Part shown: positions 32,663 through 42,003 of the stretch, piece after piece
Layout of the letters: each line of letters begins with the position of its first letter
Position numbering within the stretch: the first letter of the stretch is position 1
Origin: Bdellovibrionales bacterium
GTDB taxonomy: Bacteria; Bdellovibrionota; Bdellovibrionia; Bdellovibrionales; Bdellovibrionaceae
Assembly (NCBI GenBank): GCA_018266295.1
Contig: JAFEAQ010000011.1
Span: forward strand, 372,001 to 436,000
Direction of reading: 5' to 3'
DNA: 64,000 nt
Made by a program: the position numbers and the translations under genes
The notes under the pieces: generated by a model
Databases searched by the model: none
The model's input: the letters and a program-made list of their open reading frames with translations, nothing else
Told to the model about the DNA's origin: nothing

Positions 32663-34681
32663 TTATTTAGTTTGTGATTTCTGCTCGAGTCCCTTTAAGA
32701 AGCTCGATACGAGGTCGTCACGCTCTTGTCCTGACACAGGACGTGCACCCATCGGATATTCCTTATAGAGCTTTTGCTGGATTTCCAAGAGGAATCTTGA
32801 CGCCGTCACAGGACGAACCACGCCGTGACGTTTGCGCTGCTGGCAACGGGACATCACAAGGCGTTTTTTAGCACGAGTGACACCCACGTAAAAAAGTCTG
32901 CGTTCTTCGTCGATATCCGAACCAAGAGTTTTGTGTGGAAGCAGATCTTCTTCAACTCCGGCCAAGATAACAACCGGGAATTCCAAGCCTTTGCTGGCGT
33001 GAAGAGTCATCAACTGCATTTTATTCGAATTATCCTCTTCATTGACGTCATCTCTAAGCATCATCGCATCGATGAAGGATTTCAAATTTTCAAGATCATA
33101 ACTGCGACGCCCCAAGTAGGCATCCAGAATGCGACCGACGATCTCTACGACTTGCCATTTTTTCTCGGCGACACTCGGATCTGCCGTGCCATTATAAATG
33201 AACTGGCGATAGCCCAAGAGTTGCAAGATCTCGATAAAGTGAGCTCCAGGGCTCGAACCGACTTTGTAATCTAAAATCTGCGATGGCAGCGCATGACAGA
33301 AATTGAGCAGATCATCAATCGCTTCACCGGTTTTGTCTTGGATTCCGGCCTCTTTCCACTGCTGGCAGGCTTCCATGAAGGTGACTTTATTCGTGAGCGT
33401 ATACTCGGTGAGTTTTTCAATGGTCCCCTCACCGATTCCACGCGGCGGAACATTGATGATTCGACGGAGCGAAACTTCATTCGGCGCGAGAGCCTGTTTA
33501 AGGTACGCCATGACGTCTTTGACTTCTTTACGGTCAAAGATCGATGTGCCACCCGTGATTGTGTAGGGAATATTCGCGCGACGGAGCGAGCTCTCGATCA
33601 AGCCCCCTTGGGTGTTTGATCGGTAAAGCACCGCGAAGTCTTTGTAAGTGTATCCTTGGCGCATGAAGTGCTGAACTTCGCTGACCACGAAATCACACTC
33701 ATCTTCTTCGCGCTCCAAAACGAAAACTTCAGGTAATTCACCGGTGTTTTGGGCGTTTTCAGCTCTGAGGACTTTGCCGTGACGGTTCTTATTTTGCGCG
33801 ATTGCCGCATTGGCCACCGCCAAAATCTCGGCACTCGAACGGTAATTACGTTCGAGCTTAATCACTTCGCAGCTTTTAAACTCTTTTGGAAAATTCAGAA
33901 TATTTTTTACTTCAGCTCCGCGCCAACCGTAAATCGACTGATCGTCGTCACCGACGGCCGTAATATTATTATGCGTTTTAACGATCTGATGGATCAACTC
34001 CATCTGCAGACGATTAGTATCTTGGAACTCATCCACCATGACTTGCGTAAATGAGTTCTGGATCTTCTCAAGGGTTTCAGGGTGCTGTTTGAAAAGCTCT
34101 AACGGCTTAATCAAAAGACCCTCAAAGTCCACGACGCCTAGAAGTTCTAACTTTTTGTTAAATTTTGGAGCCAGGGTTTCGACCATCTCATGATACTCAT
34201 CGAAGGCTTCCGTTTTATTGGCCATCCCTGTGCGATGATCATTAATCATGTTGAGAAGCTTATCGACATCGAATTTATCTTTGCCTGAGTTGGTAACGTC
34301 TTTCAGAAGTTCTTTGATGATGGCATTGCAATCGCTTTGATCAACAATACCGAAGTAAGGGCTGAGGCCTGCATGCTTATGGAAACGGCGGAGAATCTGC
34401 AAACCAAACGAGTGAAAGGTTCCGGCCCAGAGGCCCTTTTTGGTTTGCGATCCAACTTTGGCAGAAACACGGTGCTTAAGTTCCTTAGCGGCTTTATTCG
34501 TGAACGTGAGGACGCAGATCTCGTCGGCCTTTGCGATGTTATCCGCAATAAGGCGACCGGTTCTGGAAACCAGAACCGTTGTCTTGCCAGAACCAGCTCC
34601 CGCAAGAATGAGCAGCGGGCCAAAATCGTGCTCGACGGCTTTGACCTGCTCAGGATTGAGACCTTTTGTCCAATGACTCAT
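32663..34681 (-). CDS. UvrD/PcrA-family DNA helicase without C-terminal Tudor domain
   Basis: About 672 residues; a superfamily 1A 3'-5' helicase. Motifs: Walker A AGAGSGKTTVLVSR, Ia and Ic, DEFQDTNRLQ (Walker B), GDDDQSIYGWRGA, LERNYRSS, TLHASKGLEFPVVILAG and VGVTRAKKRLVM. The protein ends about 30 residues after the motor core in VSGQERDDLVSSFLKGLE, without the Tudor-like extension common in PcrA and UvrD. That extension seems to be on the preceding gene. The start codon overlaps the stop of that gene by one base (TAATG). Confidence 0.95.
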   Translation of the reverse strand: MSHWTKGLNPEQVKAVEHDFGPLLILAGAGSGKTTVLVSRTGRLIADNIAKADEICVLTFTNKAAKELKHRVSAKVGSQTKKGLWAGTFHSFGLQILRRFHKHAGLSPYFGIVDQSDCNAIIKELLKDVTNSGKDKFDVDKLLNMINDHRTGMANKTEAFDEYHEMVETLAPKFNKKLELLGVVDFEGLLIKPLELFKQHPETLEKIQNSFTQVMVDEFQDTNRLQMELIHQIVKTHNNITAVGDDDQSIYGWRGAEVKNILNFPKEFKSCEVIKLERNYRSSAEILAVANAAIAQNKNRHGKVLRAENAQNTGELPEVFVLEREEDECDFVVSEVQHFMRQGYTYKDFAVLYRSNTQGGLIESSLRRANIPYTITGGTSIFDRKEVKDVMAYLKQALAPNEVSLRRIINVPPRGIGEGTIEKLTEYTLTNKVTFMEACQQWKEAGIQDKTGEAIDDLLNFCHALPSQILDYKVGSSPGAHFIEILQLLGYRQFIYNGTADPSVAEKKWQVVEIVGRILDAYLGRRSYDLENLKSFIDAMMLRDDVNEEDNSNKMQLMTLHASKGLEFPVVILAGVEEDLLPHKTLGSDIDEERRLFYVGVTRAKKRLVMSRCQQRKRHGVVRPVTASRFLLEIQQKLYKEYPMGARPVSGQERDDLVSSFLKGLEQKSQTK

Positions 34682-35115
34682 TATTCGCGATTGTGAACGA
34701 GATTACGAACTTCGTCAGAGAAAACCACTTCTACTTTTTCAGGCTGAACACCACGAACGATGCCAAGACCGAATTTTGGGTGGTTGATTTTCTGGTTCAA
34801 AGAAAACTTAGCTTTAATAGAGTAATTCACTTCAGAAGCGCTTTCTTGAGCCTGCATCAACGCTTCGTATTCAGCATTATGTGAAGACCTACGCGCGCTT
34901 TCAGAACCTGCACGAGCACGAGTGACTTTAGCCGCGCCTGTTGCACCGCCAGCTTTAGGCAATGAATAAGATTTTTGGCTGCCACAAACTTCACATTTGA
35001 TTTTCGCAGTTTTAGAAGTCGTGTGCGCTAAGACGACATGGTAACGGTCGGCATTACACTTTTTGCAGAAAGTAAAAAATGATTTTGCGACTGGAGGTAA
35101 CTGGTTCACTGGCAT
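34681..35115 (-). CDS. Zinc-ribbon protein with helicase-type Tudor domain
   Basis: About 144 residues. Residues 17-48 form a four-cysteine zinc ribbon (FCKKCNADRYHVV ... KCEVCGSQKSYSL). A basic Ala/Ser-rich linker follows. Residues 103-144 read AKFSLNQKINHPKFGLGIVRG then EKVEVVFSDEVRNLVH, which matches the Tudor-like domain at the end of PcrA and UvrD ('GDKVxHKKFGxGxVxxV ... LxVxF ... VKxLL') that contacts RNA polymerase. Its ribosome binding site lies in the 3' end of the previous gene and its stop overlaps the helicase start. I infer a transcription-coupling partner of that helicase. Confidence 0.9.
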   Translation of the reverse strand: MPVNQLPPVAKSFFTFCKKCNADRYHVVLAHTTSKTAKIKCEVCGSQKSYSLPKAGGATGAAKVTRARAGSESARRSSHNAEYEALMQAQESASEVNYSIKAKFSLNQKINHPKFGLGIVRGVQPEKVEVVFSDEVRNLVHNRE

Positions 35116-35116
35116 C

Positions 35117-36067
35117 TTAGTATCCCTTTGGTTTATAGATGTTTAAAGAATCGGTTAAATTTTTAGCAGCAATTTCCATGGCGTTGAGATAGAAGGGGCC
35201 TTCTTCATTCTCAATGCGCTTTTGCAGATCAATCATGCTCTGCTCTTCTTTTGGGTCGATGATATGGCCGCTCGGACCATAGTTTTCGAGGAATCCCAAA
35301 TCTTCTTCTTTCGTGAAGAACTGTTCCCAGCAATGGGTGTTTACCTGGGCACGATACGTGATCGTCTTTGCGTGAGAGTGCACTGGCGCGTAGCCTCCGA
35401 TGACTTCTAGATGTCCGTAGTGACTGTGTAACTTCAGCGCGGGGCTCCCCCATTGAGTCATGCCGGAACATTGCTCAACGTTAGCATACCACAGACCGAA
35501 CGCTTTAGATAGGAAACCTAAGCCATAAAATTGATCTTGTTTCGGCAAAAGCGAATTCACAGAACACAGGTTGTGGGCAACCCACTCCCCTTTGTGCATC
35601 GTTGGAATAATAATAAACAACGAAAGCGGAATCCAATCCATCTCATCCAGTGATTTTGCAATCACCTTTTGAGCTTCAGGAGTTTTGCTATTGTGAATCG
35701 GCGAACTGGTCGCTGGATACTTTTGCAAATCCAGCATTTCGCGAACCGCAGGGCTTAGTGCTGAAGGTTTCGCGGCGAATCCCGCAACGAATCCTGGCAT
35801 CACTGCACAGTCATAAAACACCCAACGAGGCATCGCCATGTTAGATGGACCAAAGGCACGCTCTTCAATCGAGTAAATGCGGTCGGCGAAATTCACTTCA
35901 GCAATGTCGAGAGGATCTTTGTAAACAGGCGGATGGCAAAACCAATCCAATTTGTGGCGCGTGCCTGGATGGGCAATCTGATTCTCGGGACGCACAAACA
36001 CATACGGTCTGATATCCCCAGATTCCATCCAACTCGCTTTACTCAATAAAGGATTCAATTTAGCCAT
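35117..36067 (-). CDS. Conserved hypothetical protein
   Basis: About 316 residues with no signal peptide or membrane segment. Visible features are a Trp/His-rich beginning (SGDIRPYVFVRPENQIAHPGTRHKLDWFCHPP), a central MDWIPLSLFIIIPTMHKGEWVAHNLCSVNS, then YGLGFLSKAFGLWYANVEQC, HSHYGHLEVIGGYAPVHSHAKTITYRA and IENEEGPFYLNAMEIAAKNL. The density of His and aromatic residues suggests an enzyme or ligand-binding fold. I cannot assign a family. It lies 27 bases after fumC and one base before the zinc-ribbon gene. Confidence 0.8.
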   Translation of the reverse strand: MAKLNPLLSKASWMESGDIRPYVFVRPENQIAHPGTRHKLDWFCHPPVYKDPLDIAEVNFADRIYSIEERAFGPSNMAMPRWVFYDCAVMPGFVAGFAAKPSALSPAVREMLDLQKYPATSSPIHNSKTPEAQKVIAKSLDEMDWIPLSLFIIIPTMHKGEWVAHNLCSVNSLLPKQDQFYGLGFLSKAFGLWYANVEQCSGMTQWGSPALKLHSHYGHLEVIGGYAPVHSHAKTITYRAQVNTHCWEQFFTKEEDLGFLENYGPSGHIIDPKEEQSMIDLQKRIENEEGPFYLNAMEIAAKNLTDSLNIYKPKGY

Positions 36068-36094
36068 TTTCGCTCTATTCTCTATTTTCCAGAT

Positions 36095-37486
36095 CTATTT
36101 TCCAAGTGGGTGGACCATGTCTTCAGGTCTCACCATTGTATCAAACTGCTCGGCTGTGAGGAGTCCTAACTTGACTGCTTCCTCTTTCAAAGTCGTGCCA
36201 TTTTTGTGAGCTGTCTTCGCGATTTTAGCTGCATTATCGTAGCCAATGTGCGGATTCAGCGCCGTCACCAACATGAGCGAGTTATCCAAATGCTTTTTGA
36301 TTTGTTGCTTATTAGCCTCAATGCCAACTACACAATGGTCTGTGAATGATTCACAAGCATCCGCAATCAAACGGATCGAATTCAAAACGTTGAACACAAT
36401 CACTGGCTTAAATACATTCAACTCGAAGTGACCGTTAGAGCCACCAATGCTGACGGCCACATTGTTCCCCATCACCTGAGCACAGACCATCGTCATAGCT
36501 TCAGACTGAGTCGGGTTCACTTTGCCCGGCATGATGGATGAGCCTGGCTCGTTCTCTGGCAGATTCAACTCGCCAATGCCGCAACGTGGACCTGAGCCCA
36601 ACAAGCGAATGTCATTCGCGATCTTCATCAAAGAAACCGCGATCGCGTTCAAAGCGCCGCTGACTTCAACCAATGCATCATGAGACGCCAAAGCTTCGAA
36701 TTTGTTTTCTGCACTGACGAAAGGAATTTTTGTTTCAGCAGCAATCGCTTTAGCTGCTTCTACCGGGAAATTGATGTGAGTGTTCAAACCCGTTCCCACC
36801 GCCGTTCCGCCGAGAGCCAACTGATGCAAATGCGGAAGTGTGTTTTTCACGCGTTGGATAGAGTACTTCATCTGAGTCGCGTAACCGGAAAACTCTTGGC
36901 CCAATGTCAGCGGTGTCGCGTCCATCAAGTGAGTACGGCCGATTTTTACGATGTCTTTGAATTCGTTTTGTTTCTTTTCAAGTGCGTGGTGCAACTTTTC
37001 AAGCATTGGCAACAAGCGGTTGTGAACTTGATCCGCCACTGCAATGTGCATTGCTGTGGGGAAAGTGTCGTTTGAAGACTGGCCTTTGTTCACATCGTCA
37101 TTCGGGTGAACTTCTTTATTCGGAAGTTTAATTCCTTGCATATCCATCGCGCGGTTGGCGATCACTTCGTTGGCATTCATGTTTGTCTGCGTGCCAGAGC
37201 CAGTTTGCCATACAACGAGTGGGAAATGCTCATCAAGTTTTCCAGAGATTACTTCGTCCGCCGCTTTCACGATGAACTCAGATTTTTTCGGATCAAGCAA
37301 ACCAAGCTTCGTGTTGGTGAGTGCCGCGCACTTTTTAAGAACGCCGAGGGCTTTGATCATCTCACGAGGGAAACGGTCGCCACCGATTTTAAAATTTTCG
37401 CGGGAACGCTGTGTTTGGGCTCCCCAGAATTTATCTGCAGGAACTTTCACTTCACCCATGGTGTCTTTTTCAATTCTGAAATCCAT
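36095..37486 (-). CDS. fumC: Fumarate hydratase, class II
   Basis: About 463 residues, normal for FumC. The family signature [13 protein letters not shown] is present, with [17 protein letters not shown] and [23 protein letters not shown] and the [23 protein letters not shown] ending. Converts fumarate and water to malate in the citric acid cycle. It follows the SDR gene after 13 bases with an AGGAAGG site, and is followed by the 316-residue protein, so it is part of a long minus-strand run. Confidence 0.97.
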   Translation of the reverse strand: MDFRIEKDTMGEVKVPADKFWGAQTQRSRENFKIGGDRFPREMIKALGVLKKCAALTNTKLGLLDPKKSEFIVKAADEVISGKLDEHFPLVVWQTGSGTQTNMNANEVIANRAMDMQGIKLPNKEVHPNDDVNKGQSSNDTFPTAMHIAVADQVHNRLLPMLEKLHHALEKKQNEFKDIVKIGRTHLMDATPLTLGQEFSGYATQMKYSIQRVKNTLPHLHQLALGGTAVGTGLNTHINFPVEAAKAIAAETKIPFVSAENKFEALASHDALVEVSGALNAIAVSLMKIANDIRLLGSGPRCGIGELNLPENEPGSSIMPGKVNPTQSEAMTMVCAQVMGNNVAVSIGGSNGHFELNVFKPVIVFNVLNSIRLIADACESFTDHCVVGIEANKQQIKKHLDNSLMLVTALNPHIGYDNAAKIAKTAHKNGTTLKEEAVKLGLLTAEQFDTMVRPEDMVHPLGK

Positions 37487-37499
37487 TGTTGGATCCTTC

Positions 37500-38273
37500 C
37501 TATCTTCTCGTTACTTGACCAACTGATGCTTGATCTGTTGGATAAATCATAATTTCTTGAATGTTCACATGCCCCGGTCTTTGCAGGCACCACAAGATGG
37601 TCTCTGCAATGTCCTTCGGCTCAAGTGGCGTCATGTTCGCATAAACCTGCGCTGCCTTCTCAGGGTCTTCAAAGCGCACGAGAGAAAACTCTGTGCTGAC
37701 CATTCCTGGTTCGATGTTAGTGACACGAATATTTGTGCCCGCGAGGTCCATGCGCAATCCTTCAGAGATCGCACGCACTGCAAACTTCGTCGCGCAGTAC
37801 ACAGCGCCACCCGGATAGACCAAGCGTCCTGCCACAGAGCCAAGGTTCACGATATGACCGGCTTTCTTTTTCACCATGAACGGTAAAATTGCACGCGTCA
37901 GGTACAACAAACCTTTGATGTTGGTGTCGATCATCGTATCCCAGTCGCCAACTTGTGATTGCTGCATTTTCTCGGTGCCCTTGGCAAGGCCCGCATTGTT
38001 GACAAGCACGCTGACGTTTTCGAGTGCCGAAGCTTCTGACTGAACAAAGTCATCGACCTGCGAACGTTTGGTGACATCGAGTTGAATAGTTTTGAATTCT
38101 TGTTGCTTCGAATTTTGTGAAGTAGATTTAACCAAGCGGTCGCGAAGCTCTTTCAAGCGGTCGGCACGGCGACCGATCAGGATCAGGGAGTAACCCGCTT
38201 GAGACAGCTCTTCCGCCGTCGCCCAGCCAATACCCGCCGTGGCCCCTGTAATGATTGCCCATTTATTGTGCAT
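37500..38273 (-). CDS. Short-chain dehydrogenase/reductase, YdfG-like
   Basis: About 257 residues from [23 protein letters not shown] (AAGGA site); an in-frame start 27 codons upstream is atypical. Rossmann TGxxxGxG (TGATAGIG), an Arg-rich cofactor strand (LIGRRADRL, suggesting NADP), NNAG ([11 protein letters not shown]), the catalytic Ser (NLGSVAG) and YxxxK (VYCATKFAV), with [16 protein letters not shown]. The last motif is typical of YdfG, the 3-hydroxy acid / L-allo-threonine dehydrogenase. Upstream of fumC, with the first codons near the divergent EVE gene. Confidence 0.92.
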   Translation of the reverse strand: MHNKWAIITGATAGIGWATAEELSQAGYSLILIGRRADRLKELRDRLVKSTSQNSKQQEFKTIQLDVTKRSQVDDFVQSEASALENVSVLVNNAGLAKGTEKMQQSQVGDWDTMIDTNIKGLLYLTRAILPFMVKKKAGHIVNLGSVAGRLVYPGGAVYCATKFAVRAISEGLRMDLAGTNIRVTNIEPGMVSTEFSLVRFEDPEKAAQVYANMTPLEPKDIAETILWCLQRPGHVNIQEIMIYPTDQASVGQVTRR

Positions 38274-38371
38274 TTCGGATCTTTCCTTAGAGGGAAGAAC
38301 ATATAATTTTTTCTCCTTGAAATCACCCCTACGAATCAATATAACGCAAGACATCTTTAGAGAGAGGCCCT

Positions 38372-38830
38372 ATGAACTACTGGCTGATGAAATCCGAACC
38401 CGATGTCTACGGCATCGAGACCCTGAAAAAGGACAAAACCACGTGGTGGGAAGGCGTCCGCAACTATCAGGCCCGCAATTTCATGATGAAGGATATGAAA
38501 GTCGGCGACCTCGTGCTGTTTTATCACTCTAACGCAGAACCTTCGGGGGTCGCAGGCATCGCTAAAGTTTCTCACGCGGCGGAACCTGACAAATCTCAGT
38601 TTGACAAAAAGTCAGAGTACTTTGACCCAAAAGCCACGAAGGAAAAACCGCAGTGGTACTGCGTTCAGGTTGAGTACGTAAAAGAGTTTCCTGAAATCGT
38701 TTCTTTGAATGATCTTCGCGAACAGGCATCACTGGCAGATATGTTGGTTCTAAAAAAAGGCCAGCGCTTATCCGTACAACCCGTCGACAAAAAACATTTC
38801 GAAATTATCAAAAAACTCGGAGGACTTTAG
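38372..38830 (+). CDS. EVE domain protein
   Basis: About 152 residues, the whole protein one EVE domain: MNYWLMKSEPDVYGIETLKKDKTTWWEGVRNYQARNFMMKDMKVGDLVLFYHSN, AGIAKVSHAAEPDKSQFD, and LADMLVLKKGQRLSVQPVDKKHFEIIKKL. EVE (ASCH/PUA-like) proteins bind modified nucleobases; human THYN1 is a member. The target is unknown. Directly followed by the DusC-like gene, with TTG starting at the next base after the TAG; an association with RNA modification is plausible. Confidence 0.95.
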   Translation: MNYWLMKSEPDVYGIETLKKDKTTWWEGVRNYQARNFMMKDMKVGDLVLFYHSNAEPSGVAGIAKVSHAAEPDKSQFDKKSEYFDPKATKEKPQWYCVQVEYVKEFPEIVSLNDLREQASLADMLVLKKGQRLSVQPVDKKHFEIIKKLGGL

Positions 38831-39793
38831 TTGTCAGCTCCAGTGCGTTTGCTTTTAGCTCCGATGGAAGGTGTCGTCGACTGGGTTATGCGCGACACCC
38901 TTTCACAGATTGGCGGAATCGACCAGTTTGTGACGGAGTTTTTGCGCGTCACTGACAAGCTATACACTGAGGCGATTTTCTATCGCAATTGTCCAGAGCT
39001 CAAAACCGGGTCGCGCACTCGCAACGGCACTCCGGTCTTCGTGCAACTTCTAGGCGGCCATGCAGAACCTCTTGCGTTGAATGCTCAGCGTGCGGCCAAA
39101 CTCGGAGCACTGGGAGTTGATCTCAATTTCGGTTGCCCGGCAAAAACCGTGAATCGTCATGATGGCGGCGCGACGCTGTTAAAGTCTTGCGACCGCCTTT
39201 ATGACATCGTGAAAACCGTGCGCCAAGCGGTTCCTGCACATATTCCCGTCACAGCAAAAATTCGTTTAGGCTTTGACGATCCGGCAAAGTGCATCGAAAA
39301 CGCCAAAGCCATTGAAGAGGCCGGAGCGACTTGGGTCACCGTCCACTGCCGCACAAAAACCGATGGCTACAAGCCGCCGGCTTACTGGGAGTGGATCCCG
39401 CGCATGAAGGAAGTCACAAAAATCCCTATCATCGCGAATGGCGAAATTTGGAATGCGACGGATTTCCACCGTTGCCGCGAAGTCACAGGCTGCAGCGACT
39501 TCATGATCGGCCGTGGGGCCATGAGCAATCCGTATATTTTTAAACAAATTCGCGAGAGTCTCGCGCAAGATTCCGTGACCGAAGCCCACTGGCAAAACAC
39601 CAAGAACTTGCTGCCAGGCTTCTTTGAAGCGAGTACTTTTCACATTAATGAGTACTTTGCCGTGAGCCGCACCAAACAGTGGCTCCGCGCCCTCTCATTA
39701 AAGAGTCCTGAGGCCAAAACAGCCTTTGATCAGCTCAAAGTGTTACGAAAACCTGTGGAATTCCGCTCTTTGCTGGAAAATTTCTGTTCTTAA
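38831..39793 (+). CDS. dusC: tRNA-dihydrouridine synthase, DusC-like
   Basis: About 320 residues from a TTG directly after the EVE stop codon, with GGAGG in the end of that gene. FMN-binding LLLAPMEGVVDWVMRDTL, the catalytic Cys102 in VDLNFGCPAKTVNRHDGGATLLK, AKIRLGFDD, VHCRTKTDGY and IPIIANGEIWNA with IGRGAMSNPYIF. These features match DusC, which reduces U16 of tRNAs, better than DusA or DusB; the site here is an inference. Part of a two-gene unit with EVE. Confidence 0.93.
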   Translation: MSAPVRLLLAPMEGVVDWVMRDTLSQIGGIDQFVTEFLRVTDKLYTEAIFYRNCPELKTGSRTRNGTPVFVQLLGGHAEPLALNAQRAAKLGALGVDLNFGCPAKTVNRHDGGATLLKSCDRLYDIVKTVRQAVPAHIPVTAKIRLGFDDPAKCIENAKAIEEAGATWVTVHCRTKTDGYKPPAYWEWIPRMKEVTKIPIIANGEIWNATDFHRCREVTGCSDFMIGRGAMSNPYIFKQIRESLAQDSVTEAHWQNTKNLLPGFFEASTFHINEYFAVSRTKQWLRALSLKSPEAKTAFDQLKVLRKPVEFRSLLENFCS

Positions 39794-39855
39794 TGTTATA
39801 GTAAGAGTCACATTAAACAGACCGGGCGTAGGCCCCTCTGTAGATTGAGGTAAAA

Positions 39856-40122
39856 ATGGAAAATCAGACAGCTAAAGTTGTTATCTACTCTAAAGATCCA
39901 TGCCCGTACTGTGTGCGCGCGAAGAACTTCTTTGAAGATCAAGGCATCAAGTACGAAGAGATCGACCTCACAGACAAACCTGAAGAAATCGATCGCATTA
40001 AAAACGAAACTGGCTGGAGAACCGTCCCTATCATCATGATCAACGGAAAACTCATCGGCGGCTACAGCGACATGAAAACCTTGCACGACGAGGGCAAACT
40101 CGAACCAATGCTAAAATCCTAA
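39856..40122 (+). CDS. grxC: Glutaredoxin, class 3-type
   Basis: About 88 residues, a thioredoxin-fold protein with the dithiol active site C16-P-Y-C19, TVPIIMINGKLIGGYSDM (cis-Pro and glutathione binding) and a short end. Reduces disulfides and glutathionylated proteins using glutathione. GAGG site. It lies 62 bases behind the DusC-like gene and converges on the second dihydrouridine synthase. Possible BolA partner, but its dithiol motif is not the monothiol CGFS usually paired with BolA. Confidence 0.95.
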   Translation: MENQTAKVVIYSKDPCPYCVRAKNFFEDQGIKYEEIDLTDKPEEIDRIKNETGWRTVPIIMINGKLIGGYSDMKTLHDEGKLEPMLKS

Positions 40123-40137
40123 TCGATTTTCGATTGT

Positions 40138-41241
40138 CTACTGACGCAAGTCAGTTCGGCGGCACATTTCAATCGGAGCTTGGAAGAAATCTTTTACGAA
40201 AGCCTGCATCTCCTGCAGGCTTTTTGCTTTTGCACAGAGACCCACGAGCGACTGACCGAAATCCAACCACACTTCTGTGGTGCGCACGTGGAAACGAATT
40301 TTTCTCATCGCGAGATCCTCGCGGAAATACTGACCGCTATATTCAATCAAACTAAGCAGTGCCCGACCGTACTCTTGACCTTCTTCTTGCGGCGTTTGCG
40401 GAGCACGCTGCCCTTCGCGGCCAGCTGGCGGAGGAAAGCCCAGCATCTCGCCAAACTGCCACATCATCCATGGACGAGCTGCAAGTGCACGCCCCGCCAT
40501 CGCCATGTCGCAGCCGGTTTCCTGCAACATCGTCATAGCGTCTTCTGCGGTTTGCACGTCGCCATTGCCAATGATCGGCAAATCAATCACCTCACGCAGA
40601 GACTTAATCTGCGACCAGTCGGCAACGCCACGGCGTTTTTGTGCAGCCGTGCGCGGGTGAAGACAGACCCAGCTCGCGCCGGCATCTTTGAGGCCATTTA
40701 CGAAATTATGCAGATAAGTAAAATCTTTTTCAGTATTACCGTTGATACCGTCGTCCACTTTTCCCGGCTGAGGCGCTGCACGCAGCTTCACACTCACCGG
40801 CACTGTCGAATTTTTGACGGTCATCTCGACAATACGAGCGGCGTAATCGGGATCTCCCATGAGTGCCACACCGTAATTGTGCTTGAGGGCTTTTTGCACC
40901 GGGCATCCCATGTTGATGTCGATACCTTCAGCTCCCCACTCGTGAATCAATTTTTTGACGCTATCACCGATGGGTTTCTCTTCATTCCCAAGAATTTGCG
41001 GAACAAGTTCAGTCTCATGAGGCGCACGCAAAGTTTCAGGCGTCGTCGTGAGATCTTCATAAGGAAGACGGCGCGAATTCAGCATCTCACTCGGCCAAAT
41101 CGTCTTCGCTCCCACGGGCATATAATCACGAACCGTCAACCGCAAAGCCACATGGCTGAGCCCCACCATCGGAGCTAAACAAAGCGGAAAATTAACATCA
41201 GAATTAAGAATAGGCTTCGTAAGCCCCGGCCGTGCGCGCAT
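40138..41241 (-). CDS. tRNA-dihydrouridine synthase, DusB/DusA-like
   Basis: About 367 residues from MRARPGLTKP; a TTG two codons earlier is possible. LCLAPMVGLSHVALRLTVRDY (FMN site), the catalytic Cys113 in IDINMGCPVQKALKHNYGVALM, SVKLRAA, VCLHPRTAAQKRRGVADW and LPIIGNGDVQTAEDAMTML with MAGRALAARPWMMWQFGEM. The C-terminal part is family-like but the subfamily is not decided from sequence alone. It is the second Dus gene within 2.5 kb. No clear ribosome binding site. Confidence 0.9.
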   Translation of the reverse strand: MRARPGLTKPILNSDVNFPLCLAPMVGLSHVALRLTVRDYMPVGAKTIWPSEMLNSRRLPYEDLTTTPETLRAPHETELVPQILGNEEKPIGDSVKKLIHEWGAEGIDINMGCPVQKALKHNYGVALMGDPDYAARIVEMTVKNSTVPVSVKLRAAPQPGKVDDGINGNTEKDFTYLHNFVNGLKDAGASWVCLHPRTAAQKRRGVADWSQIKSLREVIDLPIIGNGDVQTAEDAMTMLQETGCDMAMAGRALAARPWMMWQFGEMLGFPPPAGREGQRAPQTPQEEGQEYGRALLSLIEYSGQYFREDLAMRKIRFHVRTTEVWLDFGQSLVGLCAKAKSLQEMQAFVKDFFQAPIEMCRRTDLRQ

Positions 41242-41392
41242 AGCCAATACCTACCCGCAATCCGCCCCCAGGACAAGGAGATCCGATTTCAGCCCACTTA
41301 GCCAGCCCTTTTTACACGAGATAGGCCACTACAGCGGTCATCCATTTGCAAAGTCTATAGAGAGACACCCTTCCGGCCAAAGTAGCACGATA

Positions 41393-41407
41393 CGCACCTT
41401 TGGTGCG
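41393..41407. promoter_or_regulatory. Palindrome upstream of the XRE regulator gene
   Basis: CGCACC-TTT-GGTGCG, a perfect six-base inverted repeat about 57 bases before the start codon. XRE regulators often bind such sites at their own promoter; this is a candidate operator only. Confidence 0.35.
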
Positions 41408-41463
41408 AATAACGCTTCCTTGCCGGTAAGGGTCTTTACATACAGAGGCCCCAAAAGGTTCAC

Positions 41464-42003
41464 ATGAATAACGAAATCTACCAAAACATCGCATGGAATA
41501 TTATCAATCTTCGACAAAGTCAGTGGCTGACTCAAGAGCAGCTCGCCGAAAAAACCAGTCTTTCTAAATATCAAATTAAACGTATCGAGAAAGGCCAAGG
41601 AGACACCACCTTGGAAAATATCAACCAGCTAGCGCAGTTTTTTGAAGTGCCGATTGAAAGCCTCTTTCAAAAAGAAAAGAAAGTAGATGTTGCAATTAAA
41701 ATCAGAGAGGAGATTTTGGAGAAATCTCCAAATAGAGTCCTGGTAAAGAGTTATAAAAAGTCCTTCATGGGCACCGGACAAATAAGATGCCTTGATCTCC
41801 CCTACAACTCGACAAGAAGCATTCGAATTGAAAAAGGAACGAATTATGAAATATGTGTATTAGCCGGTAGCACAACGATTCTAACCACCAACGATATGTC
41901 TCTCATGGAGTCTTCTCAAATTTTAACGGCCCAAGGACACGGCAGTTTGAGAATAAATAATGTTCACTCTCAAACTGCCAGGATTTTAATTTTTGCTTAC
42001 TGA
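41464..42003 (+). CDS. XRE-family regulator with cupin-like C-terminus
   Basis: About 179 residues. Residues 9-66 are a lambda-repressor-type helix-turn-helix ([36 protein letters not shown] ... [17 protein letters not shown]). After a linker, residues 95-179 are beta-rich ([53 protein letters not shown]), compatible with a small cupin that senses a ligand. AAAAGG site. The last seven bases overlap the end of convergent acs. No toxin partner is visible. Confidence 0.88.
   Translation: MNNEIYQNIAWNIINLRQSQWLTQEQLAEKTSLSKYQIKRIEKGQGDTTLENINQLAQFFEVPIESLFQKEKKVDVAIKIREEILEKSPNRVLVKSYKKSFMGTGQIRCLDLPYNSTRSIRIEKGTNYEICVLAGSTTILTTNDMSLMESSQILTAQGHGSLRINNVHSQTARILIFAY

Noticed and set aside
41464-42003. 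Toxin-antitoxin system with the XRE protein as antitoxin
   Set aside because: No small partner gene is adjacent, and the C-terminal beta-rich domain fits a ligand-sensing regulator.
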